64,000 bases of DNA from Zhihengliuella flava. GTDB taxonomy: Bacteria; Actinomycetota; Actinomycetes; Actinomycetales; Micrococcaceae. The stretch is taken from assembly GCF_015751895.1 (NCBI RefSeq), contig NZ_JADOTZ010000001.1, forward strand, positions 1,922,001-1,986,000, in the 5' to 3' direction. Positions 1-7,770 of the stretch are shown in pieces; the first letter of the stretch is position 1; each line of letters opens with the position of its first letter. The translations under genes were made by a program, and so were the position numbers. The notes under the pieces are model-generated. The model did no database searches. It saw only the letters and a list, made by a program, of their open reading frames with translations, and was not told where the DNA came from.

Positions 1-543
1 CTGCTGGCCTCGACGGTGATCTCCCAGATTTGGGTCTGGATTTTCAACCCTTCAGTCGGCGCGGCCAACGAGCTGCTGCGCTCCATCGGGCTCGAGCCCA
101 TCGCCTGGCTGCAGAACGAGAACACCAACCTCACCGCCATCGTCATCGCCACGGTCTGGTGGACCATCGGCTTCAACTTTCTGCTGTATCTGGCGGCCCT
201 GCAGAACATCCCCAGCCACCAGTACGAGGCGGCGGAGCTCGACGGCGCCGGCAAGCTGCGCCAGATCTTCTCCATCACGCTGCCCCAGCTCGGCCCGACG
301 ACCGTGGTAGTCCTGACGCTCCAGATCCTCGCCTCGCTCAAACTCTTCGATCAGGCCTACCAAATGATGGGCGGCATCTCGAGCGACACCACCCGGTCCA
401 TCATCCAGTACATCTACGAGGCCGGATTCGTCGGCTATCGGTTCGGCTACTCGGCGGCGATCTCCTACGTCTTCTTCGCCGTCATCATCATCGTCGGCAT
501 CCTCCAAGCCGTCCTGCTTCGGCAGAGGAAGGCGGAACAATGA
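1..543 (+). CDS. Sugar ABC transporter permease, 5'-truncated by window edge
   Basis: Inner-membrane permease of a binding-protein-dependent carbohydrate importer (MalF-like half of the pair). The reading frame is open from base 1, so the true start lies outside the window and about 180 C-terminal residues are seen. They hold several hydrophobic membrane segments and the cytoplasmic EAA loop (YEAAELDGAGKLRQIF) that docks the ATPase. The stop overlaps the start of the next permease by 4 bp (ATGA), which indicates translational coupling. With the second permease and the GH51 enzyme downstream it probably imports arabino-oligosaccharides. That substrate is inferred from context; the family assignment is firm. 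Confidence 0.93.
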   Translation: MLASTVISQIWVWIFNPSVGAANELLRSIGLEPIAWLQNENTNLTAIVIATVWWTIGFNFLLYLAALQNIPSHQYEAAELDGAGKLRQIFSITLPQLGPTTVVVLTLQILASLKLFDQAYQMMGGISSDTTRSIIQYIYEAGFVGYRFGYSAAISYVFFAVIIIVGILQAVLLRQRKAEQ

Positions 544-1472
544 GCACCTCCATCGAGACCCCGCAGCCCGTCTCCATCGACGGCGGGGCGGCGCGCCCCG
601 TGACCGGACACCGGGTGGTCCGCACCAGTCGGATGGCCGGAAAGAAGCGCTTCTCCGGGCTACGTCTGGCGGCCTTTGTGGCCCTCGCGGTCATGGCGCT
701 GGGATGGTTGCTGCCCTTCCTGTGGGCGGTGGCCACGGCCTTCAAGACGGAGACGGACGCGGCCTCCGGCGGCCTGAACTGGATCGGCGCCTCCGGCATC
801 ACCACTCAGGCGTTCGAGTCGATTCTGTCCCAGGGCAATATCTGGGTGTGGGCGTTCAATAGCCTGTGGACGTCCGTGGCCATCACGGTCATCACCGTGT
901 TCATCTCGGCGTTCGCTGCCTACGCCTTCTCGCGGCTGGACTTCCGGGGCCGGCGCTGGCTGTTCGTGGTCGTCCTCGCCTCGATCGTCATCCCACCCCA
1001 GGTGTTGATCATCCCGCTCTTCTACCAAATGCTGGCGTTCAACCTCGTGGACACGCACTGGGGACTCATCCTGCCGCAGGTGGTCATGCCAGCCATGGTC
1101 TTCATCCTCAAGAAGTTCTTCGACGCCGTGCCGATCGAACTGGAGGACGCGGCGCGCGTCGACGGGGCCTCCCGCTTCCGCATCTTTTGGTCCGTGGTGA
1201 TGCCCCTGTCCCGGCCCATCCTGGGTGCCGTCTCGATCTTCGTGTTCATCAACGCCTGGAACAACTTCCTGTGGCCGTTCATCGTCATCAACGACACGCT
1301 CCTGATGACCCTCCCGGTCGGCTTGCAGACGGTCATCAGCGCCTACGGCGTCCAATACGCGCAGATCATGGCCCAAGCTGTCCTCGCCTCCCTGCCCCTG
1401 ATCGTCGTCTTCCTGCTGTTCCAGCGGCAGATCGTCAAGGGCGTTGCCACCACCGGCTTCGGCGGGCAGTAG
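540..1472 (+). CDS. Carbohydrate ABC transporter permease (MalG-like)
   Basis: A 310-residue second membrane subunit of the sugar importer. An N-terminal cytoplasmic tail of about 35 residues precedes six predicted membrane segments. The EAA loop reads ELEDAARVDGASRFRIF, typical of MalG/AraQ-type CUT1 permeases. The ATG overlaps the stop of the upstream permease. No ATPase gene is visible, as is common in actinobacteria where a shared MsiK-type ATPase energises several CUT1 importers (family knowledge). It is followed after 42 bp by the arabinofuranosidase, so a role in uptake of arabinose-containing oligosaccharides is likely but not shown by sequence. Confidence 0.93.
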   Translation: MSTSIETPQPVSIDGGAARPVTGHRVVRTSRMAGKKRFSGLRLAAFVALAVMALGWLLPFLWAVATAFKTETDAASGGLNWIGASGITTQAFESILSQGNIWVWAFNSLWTSVAITVITVFISAFAAYAFSRLDFRGRRWLFVVVLASIVIPPQVLIIPLFYQMLAFNLVDTHWGLILPQVVMPAMVFILKKFFDAVPIELEDAARVDGASRFRIFWSVVMPLSRPILGAVSIFVFINAWNNFLWPFIVINDTLLMTLPVGLQTVISAYGVQYAQIMAQAVLASLPLIVVFLLFQRQIVKGVATTGFGGQ

Positions 1473-1514
1473 CCCCGTGGCCACCTCGACAGACCTCACG
1501 TTAGAAGGAGAACA

Positions 1515-3050
1515 ATGACTCAAGCACGCATCACCCTGGACCGCGATTTCACGATCGGCCCCGTGCCGCGCCGCCTCTTCGGCTCCTTCGTCGAGCACAT
1601 GGGGCGCTGCGTCTACACGGGCCTCTACGAGCCCGGCCACCCGCAGGCCGACGCGCAGGGCTACCGGCGGGACGTTCTGGAGCTCGTCAAGGAGATGGGG
1701 CCCACCGTGGTGCGCTACCCCGGCGGCAACTTCGTCTCCGGCTACCGCTGGGAGGACGGCGTGGGGCCGCGCGAGGACCGGCCCGTGCGGATCGACGGCG
1801 CGTGGCACTCGATCGAGACCAACGCGTTTGGGCTCCACGAGTTCGTGGATTGGGCCAAGCTGGCCGAGGTGGAGGTCATGGAGGCCGTGAATCTGGGCAC
1901 CCGCGGCGTGGAGGAGGCGCGCTCCTTGGTGGAATATGCCAACCACCCCTCCGGCACCTACTGGTCAGATCTCCGCCGCAAGAACGGGGCCGAGGACCCG
2001 TTCGACATCAAGCTCTGGTGCCTCGGCAATGAGCTGGACGGCCCCTGGCAGATCGGGCACAAGACGGCGGACGAATACGGGCGGCTGGCCCAGGAGACGG
2101 CAAAGGCCATGCGCCTCGTTGACCCCACGCTTGAGCTGGTCGCCGTCGGCTCCTCTCACCGCAACATGCCGACGTTCGGCTCGTGGGAGCACACGGTGCT
2201 CAGCCACACCTACTCCGAGGTCGATTACATTTCCATGCACGCCTACTACCAGGAGCACGACGGCGATGCGGCGTCCTTCTTGGCCGAGGCCGTGGATATG
2301 GACGAGTTCATCGACGGCGTGATCTCCACGATCGACGCGGTCAAGGCGGCCGGAAAGCACAAGAACCAGGTCAATATCTCCTTCGACGAGTGGAACGTCT
2401 GGTACCAGCGCGGCCTCGATACCGAGGATCAGCCGCACCGCGTTGCCGCAGGGTGGAAGCCGCACCCGCGGCTGATCGAGGACACCTATAACGTGACGGA
2501 CGCCGTCGTCGTCGGAACGTTCCTTAACAGCCTGCTCCGCCACGGTGACCGTGTGACGATCGCCAATCAGGCGCAGCTGGTCAACGTGATTGCCCCGATC
2601 CGGTCCGAGGAGGGCGGGCCGGCGTGGCGGCAGGCCAGCTTCTGGCCGTTCGCCCGGATGGCCGCCCTAGCGAGCGGTCAGATCATGCGGCTGGCCGTCG
2701 ATTCGGGGAAGGTGCCGACGCCCAAATTCGGCGACGTCGACGCGGTGGACGCCGCGGCCACGTGGGACGCCGAGCGGGGCACGATCGCCGTTTTCCTGGC
2801 CAACCGCTCGCTCGAGGACTCCGCGCAGGTTGAGCTGGATCTGCGCGGGCTCGCCGCGGACCGCATCACCCGCGCCGAGGTGCTCACCATCCCCGAGGGC
2901 GGTGACCGGTTCTCTGCGAACACCGAGGGCCACCAGGACGCCGTGGGGCTCACGCCGCTCGAATCCGTCGGTCTCGAGGACGGGTCGGTGCACGCGAGCC
3001 TGCCGAAGCTCTCCTGGGCCGTGGTGGAGATCGCGGTGGCGGCCGCGTAG
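1515..3050 (+). CDS. abfA: Alpha-L-arabinofuranosidase, GH51
   Basis: A 511-residue retaining exo-glycosidase of family GH51 that releases terminal L-arabinofuranose from arabinan or arabinoxylan oligosaccharides. The N-terminus (FGSFVEHMGRCVYTGLYEP) is diagnostic. The acid/base glutamate lies in CLGNELDGPW (E173) and the nucleophile in SFDEWNVWY (E292). A C-terminal beta-sandwich follows the (beta/alpha)8 barrel. There is no signal peptide, so it acts in the cytoplasm on imported oligosaccharides. A strong ribosome-binding site (AGAAGGAGA) supports the start. It follows two sugar permease genes in the same direction, forming the end of an arabino-oligosaccharide uptake operon. Confidence 0.96.
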   Translation: MTQARITLDRDFTIGPVPRRLFGSFVEHMGRCVYTGLYEPGHPQADAQGYRRDVLELVKEMGPTVVRYPGGNFVSGYRWEDGVGPREDRPVRIDGAWHSIETNAFGLHEFVDWAKLAEVEVMEAVNLGTRGVEEARSLVEYANHPSGTYWSDLRRKNGAEDPFDIKLWCLGNELDGPWQIGHKTADEYGRLAQETAKAMRLVDPTLELVAVGSSHRNMPTFGSWEHTVLSHTYSEVDYISMHAYYQEHDGDAASFLAEAVDMDEFIDGVISTIDAVKAAGKHKNQVNISFDEWNVWYQRGLDTEDQPHRVAAGWKPHPRLIEDTYNVTDAVVVGTFLNSLLRHGDRVTIANQAQLVNVIAPIRSEEGGPAWRQASFWPFARMAALASGQIMRLAVDSGKVPTPKFGDVDAVDAAATWDAERGTIAVFLANRSLEDSAQVELDLRGLAADRITRAEVLTIPEGGDRFSANTEGHQDAVGLTPLESVGLEDGSVHASLPKLSWAVVEIAVAAA

Positions 3051-3082
3051 CTCTGCCGCACGCGCGGGGCTAGGGTGGGGTC

Positions 3083-3505
3083 ATGGAACCCGACCCACCG
3101 CACGTGAACGACCCGGCCGTGATCAAGCGCCTGCTGCGGACGCCGGCACGCTGGGCGGTGGTGGGGTTGACCAACAACCCGGACCGCGTGGCGCTGCCGG
3201 TGTCCGCCTGGCTCCAGGATCATTTGGGCATGGAGATCGTGCCCGTGAACCTCCGCGGGGAGGACGTGCTGGGCCGGCCGGCCGCGCGGACGCTGGCGGA
3301 GGTCGCCGGCCACATCGACGTCGTGGATTGCTTTGTGAACTCGTCCAAGGTGGGCGACGTCGTCGACCAAGCGATCGCCGCCGGCGCCGGCGCCGTGTGG
3401 ATGCAGCTGGGCGTGATCGACCACGCCGCGGCGGCCCGGGCGCGCGAGGCGGGCCTCGACGTCGTCATGAATACCTGCCCCAAGATCGAGGCGGTCCGGT
3501 TGTGA
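3083..3505 (+). CDS. CoA-binding domain protein
   Basis: A 140-residue single-domain Rossmann protein of the CoA_binding_2 family (YccU-like). The beginning of the nucleotide-binding fold is seen in WAVVGLTNNPDR, followed by VPVNLRGEDVLG and VDCFVNSSKVGDVVDQAI, which match the family pattern. These proteins bind CoA; their physiological role is not known. A TAGGGT box sits six bases before the ATG at 3071-3076 with no room for a ribosome-binding site, so the mRNA is probably leaderless. The stop overlaps the next gene by 4 bp. Confidence 0.9.
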   Translation: MEPDPPHVNDPAVIKRLLRTPARWAVVGLTNNPDRVALPVSAWLQDHLGMEIVPVNLRGEDVLGRPAARTLAEVAGHIDVVDCFVNSSKVGDVVDQAIAAGAGAVWMQLGVIDHAAAARAREAGLDVVMNTCPKIEAVRL

Positions 3506-3963
3506 CGGGCCCCGCCGGGGCCCAGCTGGGGTTCGACGCCGCCCGGCGGCTCTGCGTGGACCGGCCCGGGGCGTTCGAGGACACCCCGTTCGGCCCGGAC
3601 CGCTACGTGTACAAGGTGCGTGGGCGGGCGGGGAGTCAGCCCAAAATGTTTGCGCTGCTGTGGAGCGAGGCCGACGCCGTCGCCGGCGTTGGCGGGGCCG
3701 TCGGCGCGACGCCGGGCAGCCCCGGCCCGGCGCGGCTGAATCTGAAGGTGGAACCGGCGCTGGGCGAGCAGCTGCGGGCCGCGCATCCGCAGATCACGCC
3801 CGGCTATCACATGAACAAGCGGCACTGGGTGACGGTGGTGTGCGCGGGGCTGGAACGCCAAATGCTCGCGGACCTCGTGGAGGACTCGTACGACTTGGTG
3901 GTGGCGTCGCTGCCGCGCGGGGACCGGGAGGCGCTGGGCTGGCGCCGTCTCGCCGAGGGCTAG
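3502..3963 (+). CDS. MmcQ/YjbR family protein
   Basis: A 153-residue protein of the MmcQ/YjbR (CyaY-like fold) family. It starts with the GTG that overlaps the stop of the CoA-binding gene (GTGA), and the first residues after the start (FDAARRLCVDRPGAFEDTPFGPDRYVYKVRG) carry the family signature. C-terminal features (ITPGYHMNKRHWVTV, VEDSYDLVVASLP) fit the family fully, so the short GTG start is preferred over the longer open frame. The family is often described as DNA-binding, but no biochemical role is established. Its stop overlaps the stop of the convergent lipoprotein gene by a few bases. Confidence 0.9.
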   Translation: MTGPAGAQLGFDAARRLCVDRPGAFEDTPFGPDRYVYKVRGRAGSQPKMFALLWSEADAVAGVGGAVGATPGSPGPARLNLKVEPALGEQLRAAHPQITPGYHMNKRHWVTVVCAGLERQMLADLVEDSYDLVVASLPRGDREALGWRRLAEG

Positions 3964-4433
3964 CCCGCTCGGTCACCGCACTCCGCCGCATGGGCCTCTA
4001 GGATGCTCTGCGCGCCGGAGCTGCCCGCGGCGTAGAACTCGTGGGCTTCTCCGGCGAGGTCGATCCGCCCCGCCGCCGCGCTGTAACCCACCGTTTGCTC
4101 GCCGCCATCCGGATTCGACCACGTGATGGTGCGCCGCCGCGCGTCCAGTTCCCCGCGGACGTCGTCCGTATTCACGGCCGGGCGGTCGTCACAGCCCAGC
4201 ACCGCGTAACTGACGGTGGGCCCGTCGATCGTCATGACCTCGTAGCGGTACTGCCCGCCGTCGGTCACGTAGTCGCCGTTGAGCGCCGGGGCGGGCTCGG
4301 TCGCCGTGTCACCGGGCGTCGGTTCCGCGCCCCCGGGCGCGGTGGAGGCGCAGCCGGTGACGACGACGGCGCACGCGAGGGCCGCGGCCAGCAGCCCGCC
4401 GGTTGCGCGGAGCGATGCTCGAGGGAACGCCAT
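3960..4433 (-). CDS. Small predicted lipoprotein
   Basis: A 157-residue exported protein. The N-terminus has a positively charged stretch, a hydrophobic core and a lipobox (VTGC, cysteine at residue 27), so it should be lipidated and anchored outside the membrane. A short Ala/Pro/Thr-rich linker precedes a small domain of about 110 residues with two further cysteines (LGCDDRP and AAECGDRAG) that could form a disulfide. I do not recognise the family. It is convergent with the YjbR gene, overlapping its stop by 3-4 bp. Confidence 0.8.
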   Translation of the reverse strand: MAFPRASLRATGGLLAAALACAVVVTGCASTAPGGAEPTPGDTATEPAPALNGDYVTDGGQYRYEVMTIDGPTVSYAVLGCDDRPAVNTDDVRGELDARRRTITWSNPDGGEQTVGYSAAAGRIDLAGEAHEFYAAGSSGAQSILEAHAAECGDRAG

Positions 4434-4588
4434 GCGCTGCCGCCTTTCGCCCGCCCGGAGGCTCAGATTGATCGGTGGAGCCGATCATGCCACCTCGCGG
4501 GCGCCGGCGCACCGGTGCGGCACGAATCACGGCCTGGTCGGCGGCCGGGGCGCTGACAGGCGCCCGCCGCGGGTCCTAGGCTGAAGGC

Positions 4589-4909
4589 ATGATTTTCATC
4601 GTTGTGAAGTTTGCCGTGAAGCCCGAATCCGCCGACTCGTTCCTCGAGGCCACCCGTCCGTTCACCGAGGCGACGCGCGCCGAGGAGGGCAACCTGTGGT
4701 TCGACTGGTCCCGCAGCGTGGAGGACCCGAACGAGTTTGTGCTGATCGAGGCGTTTAAGGACGACGCCGCGGAGGCGCACGTGAGCAGCGATCACTTCGC
4801 GGCCGGGTTGGAGGCCATGCGTCCGTTGCTGCGCTCCACCCCACAGATCATCAGCCGCCAGATCGAGGGCGAGGGATGGGACCGCATGGGCGAACTGCAG
4901 ATCGACTAG
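4589..4909 (+). CDS. Antibiotic biosynthesis monooxygenase (ABM) family protein
   Basis: A 106-residue ferredoxin-like alpha/beta-barrel protein of the ABM/YgiN group, which includes putative quinol monooxygenases that act without metal or flavin. Family markers are the early MIFIVVKFAVKPE strand, the ARAEEGNLWFDWSRS loop and the VLIEAFKDDAAEAHVSSDHF strand-helix segment. The substrate cannot be told from sequence. A TAGGCT box at 4577-4582 lies six bases before the ATG, indicating a leaderless transcript. It is monocistronic, flanked by two lipoprotein genes on the other strand. Confidence 0.88.
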   Translation: MIFIVVKFAVKPESADSFLEATRPFTEATRAEEGNLWFDWSRSVEDPNEFVLIEAFKDDAAEAHVSSDHFAAGLEAMRPLLRSTPQIISRQIEGEGWDRMGELQID

Positions 4910-4930
4910 CCCGCGGCGCTCACCCGGCAG

Positions 4931-5932
4931 CTACCTCCACAGGGCGGTGAAGCTGCCGTATCCACCGGTGATGCGGCAGCGCCCGTCCTCCCCGTAGCCC
5001 GGGTATTGGCCATCGAGCTCCGCGCCGAGCTCCTTGAGCTGGCAGGTCCACTTGCCGGCGCGGACCGTCCCGCCGCTGCGCGAGTCCCAGGCTTCGGCGA
5101 TCCGCACCGAGTCGTAGATGGACACCACCGTCTGGCAATCCACGTTGACGCTCTCGAAGTCGAAGTAGGTCCCGGAGCAGGCGTGTGCGTTCGCGTCATC
5201 GGGGTGGTAGCGCACGGAAGCGAGCATGTGGGTGATGTTGGCGTACTCCTGCGTGAAGGTGTAGTCCTCGGCGGCCTGCACGGCGTCGTCCCGCCGGTCC
5301 TTCAGCGAGGCGTTGCCCAGTGGCGCGCGCCCCTCAAACCGCAGCGCCCCTGCCAGCTTCGGGAAGCCTTCCCGGCCGCCGCCCACGGGCACGGAGCGCC
5401 CGGGGGCAATCTCCTGCGGCACGTCCTGCCGCGCGGTGAGGCCATAGCTCGCCACGTTCTCCGCGTTGGGGTGGGTCACGAGGTCGAGGACGACGTCGGC
5501 GCCGGAGGCCGAGGGCAGCTTGACGTCATCGGCCGGGGAGGAATCGATCTGCGTGAACGTGGAACCGGGGATGGAACTGGGCGTCTCCCGGCCCGGGTTC
5601 TGTTGCAAGGTGGCGATCAGGCGGCCGTCCTCGGTCAGGACGCGGTAGGCCGGGATGTCGGTGCTGGAGGACTGCCCCGTGGCCTCGATGGTCTCCACCA
5701 TCCAGTCCTCATGGACGAGGAAGGACAGATCCCCGGCGTCGGTGTTGACGCGCCGCCATTCCTCCTCGGGGGAGGGGTCCGCCTTCGCGGTGGGGCGGGC
5801 CTCGAGTTCTTCCTGAGTATCAAAGGCCTTCGGGAAGACGTCCTGAAGTAGGCCGCAGCCCGTGAGGGAGAGTGCCGCCGCGGCCGCGACGGACGCTAGT
5901 GCCACTCGTTGCCGTGTGCGCCATCCGTTCAT
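4931..5932 (-). CDS. Predicted secreted lipoprotein, unknown function
   Basis: A 333-residue exported protein. The ATG at 5932 (MNGWRTRQ...) is chosen because a TAGTGT box lies seven bases upstream, a leaderless arrangement; a GTG nine bases earlier is also possible. The signal sequence ends in a lipobox (LTGC). The mature part has an acidic stretch (EARPTAKADPSPEEEWRRV), a beta-rich middle, and a C-terminal cysteine-containing domain (HACSGTYF, VDCQTVVSIYDSVRIAEAW, WTCQLKEL, GRCRITGGYGSF) that could hold two disulfides. No family recognised. It probably faces the outer side of the membrane. Confidence 0.82.
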   Translation of the reverse strand: MNGWRTRQRVALASVAAAAALSLTGCGLLQDVFPKAFDTQEELEARPTAKADPSPEEEWRRVNTDAGDLSFLVHEDWMVETIEATGQSSSTDIPAYRVLTEDGRLIATLQQNPGRETPSSIPGSTFTQIDSSPADDVKLPSASGADVVLDLVTHPNAENVASYGLTARQDVPQEIAPGRSVPVGGGREGFPKLAGALRFEGRAPLGNASLKDRRDDAVQAAEDYTFTQEYANITHMLASVRYHPDDANAHACSGTYFDFESVNVDCQTVVSIYDSVRIAEAWDSRSGGTVRAGKWTCQLKELGAELDGQYPGYGEDGRCRITGGYGSFTALWR

Positions 5933-6021
5933 GCCTCCCACACTAGTCAGGCGCGCTCACGGATCTCGTGGCGCAGCTCCGAAAGTGATCACACTGTGAT
6001 ACGCGCACCGAATCCGCCCCC

Positions 6022-6082
6022 TTGACCCCGGATTGAACAAGCGTATAGTCGGTTGAACAAGCGTTCATTGAACGTCCGTTCA
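6022..6082 (+). promoter_or_regulatory. TetR-gene promoter with tandem operators
   Basis: TTGACC (6022-6027) and TATAGT (6044-6049), separated by 16 bp, form a good housekeeping promoter. Two near-palindromes follow: TGAACA-AG-CGTTCA (6054-6067) and TGAACG-TC-CGTTCA (6069-6082, perfect arms). The first arm sequence TTGAACAAGCGT also occurs at 6033-6044, overlapping the -10 box, 20 bp before its second copy. Placement across and just after the -10 box is what an autorepressor operator would show; assignment to the adjacent TetR protein is inference. Confidence 0.75.
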
Positions 6083-6123
6083 GCGGGGTTGGAGCCCCGC
6101 GCCATCGCGAGGGAGGTGGCTGC

Positions 6124-6804
6124 GTGCCGACGCAGCAGGAGCTGACCCGGGTCAAGATTCGCGACGCCGCGATCGAGCAGATGGCCCGCCGCGGCTACGC
6201 CGTTCCCTTGCGCGCCATCGCGGATGCCGCGGGCGTGAGCCTCGGCCTGATCAACCACCACTTCGGGTCCAAGGAGGGGCTGCGGCAGGTGTGCGATGAC
6301 CACGTGCTGGGGCTGATCGCGAGCGTAAAGAGCGACTCGCTGCGCGGCTCCGCCGTGGAGGCCATGGCCAACCTCAGCCGGATCGACGAGTTTGTGGTCC
6401 CCACCGCCTACTGCCTGCGCGCCATCGCCGCCGGCGGCGCCAGTGCGCGCCGCGTCGTCGATCACTTCACGGCGGACGCCGAGGAGTACGTGGCCGCCGC
6501 GGTTGCCGACGGCACGCTGCGCCCCTCGGTGGACGAACGCGCCCGCATCCGCCTCATGACCCTGCAAGGCTTCGGCGCGCTTCAACTGTATTTTTCCCTG
6601 CGGGCCGGCAGCGACGAGGAGTTCAGTCCCTCCGAGCTCGCCGGGCTCATTGACGACTATGTTCGCGAACACGGGCTCGCCCTCGTGGAGCTCTACACCT
6701 TTGGCGTCTTTGCCCAGCCGGACCTCTTCAACGCCTACGTCGCCAGCGCCCCCGCACCGGGGGAGCCCAGCGATCCATCCCCCACCGCACAGGAGCGAGC
6801 ATGA
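6124..6804 (+). CDS. TetR/AcrR family transcriptional regulator
   Basis: A 226-residue repressor-type regulator. The N-terminal helix-turn-helix spans about residues 20-55 ([28 protein letters not shown]), and the rest is an all-helical ligand-binding and dimerisation domain. It starts with GTG after a weak GGGAGG site. The promoter region carries inverted repeats of TGAACG/CGTTCA type that would suit autoregulation. Its stop overlaps the start of the exporter ATPase gene by 4 bp, so it is co-transcribed with that ABC exporter and probably represses it until a toxic ligand is bound. Confidence 0.93.
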   Translation: MPTQQELTRVKIRDAAIEQMARRGYAVPLRAIADAAGVSLGLINHHFGSKEGLRQVCDDHVLGLIASVKSDSLRGSAVEAMANLSRIDEFVVPTAYCLRAIAAGGASARRVVDHFTADAEEYVAAAVADGTLRPSVDERARIRLMTLQGFGALQLYFSLRAGSDEEFSPSELAGLIDDYVREHGLALVELYTFGVFAQPDLFNAYVASAPAPGEPSDPSPTAQERA

Positions 6805-7770
6805 CCACCCTCATCGACCTCGCCGACGTGACCAAAAACTTTGGCCGCGTCCGCGCCCTCGACGGCCTCAACCTCCACGTGGACGCCGGCGAGGTGCACG
6901 GCTTCCTCGGTCCCAACGGCGCCGGCAAATCCACCGCCATCCGCGTCCTGTTGGGACTGCTCTCCGCGGACTCCGGGCGCGCCCAGCTGTTCGGGCGCGA
7001 CCCGTGGAAAGACGCCGTCGACCTCCACCGCCGGCTGGCCTACGTCCCGGGGGGACGTGACCCTGTGGCCCAAGCTGACCGGCGGAGAGGCCATAGACCT
7101 GTTGGGGAATCTGCGCGGCGGCCTGAACGAGTCGCGGCGGGCGGACCTGATGGAACGCTTCCAGTTGGACCCGCGCCGGAAGGGGCGCACCTATTCAAAG
7201 GGCAACCGCCAGAAGGTGGCCCTCGTGGCCGCGCTGGCCGCCGACGTGGATCTGCTGATCTTGGACGAACCCACCTCCGGGCTGGATCCGCTCATGGAGC
7301 TGGTCTTCCAAGAGGAGGTCCGGGCCGCCGCTGACCGCGGCACCGCCGTCCTGCTCTCCAGCCACATCCTGGCCGAGGTGGAGGCCTTGTGCTCCCGCGT
7401 CACCATCATCCGCGAGGGGCGGGACGTCACCACCGGCACGCTCTCCGAGCTGCGCTCGCTGACGCGCACCGCCGTCGTCCTCGATGCGGACGTCGAGGCC
7501 GCGGAACTCGAATCCCTCACCCCGGTGCACAGCCTGAGCACCGACGGCGCGCAGCTGCGCTTCACGGTGGACGACGGCGGCATGCCCGCGCTGCTCTCCG
7601 TCCTCGCCGGGCGCCAGGTGCGCACGCTCACCGCGACCCCGCCGAGCCTCGAGGAGCTCTTCGTCCACCACTACGACGCCGCTGCCGAGGGCGGGGCGCC
7701 GGGCGAGGGGCCCGGCGCCGGGCCGGAAGCCACAGCGGGCCGTCGGCCGAAGGGGGCGTACCGGGCATGA
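6801..7770 (+). pseudogene. ABC exporter ATP-binding protein, frameshifted
   Basis: Nucleotide-binding subunit of a drug/polyketide-antibiotic type exporter. The first frame (6801 on) encodes Walker A (GPNGAGKST) up to RLAYVPG. The second frame encodes [17 protein letters not shown], the signature SKGNRQK, Walker B ([12 protein letters not shown]) and the C-terminal domain to 7770. The frames join at a run of six G at 7049-7054: removing one G restores continuous homology across the junction. Either the gene is broken, or the base call is wrong, or ribosomes slip there. The joined protein would be about 322 residues. It overlaps both the TetR gene and the permease gene by 4 bp, so the operon layout is intact. 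Confidence 0.85.

Noticed and set aside
660-1946. 428-codon minus-strand open frame
   Set aside because: Antisense to the permease and GH51 genes, with low-complexity Asp/Glu/His/Gly composition.
7389-7766. Long N-terminal extension of the exporter permease
   Set aside because: It reads the ATPase gene in another frame; the ATG at 7767 overlaps the ATPase stop and begins the real protein.
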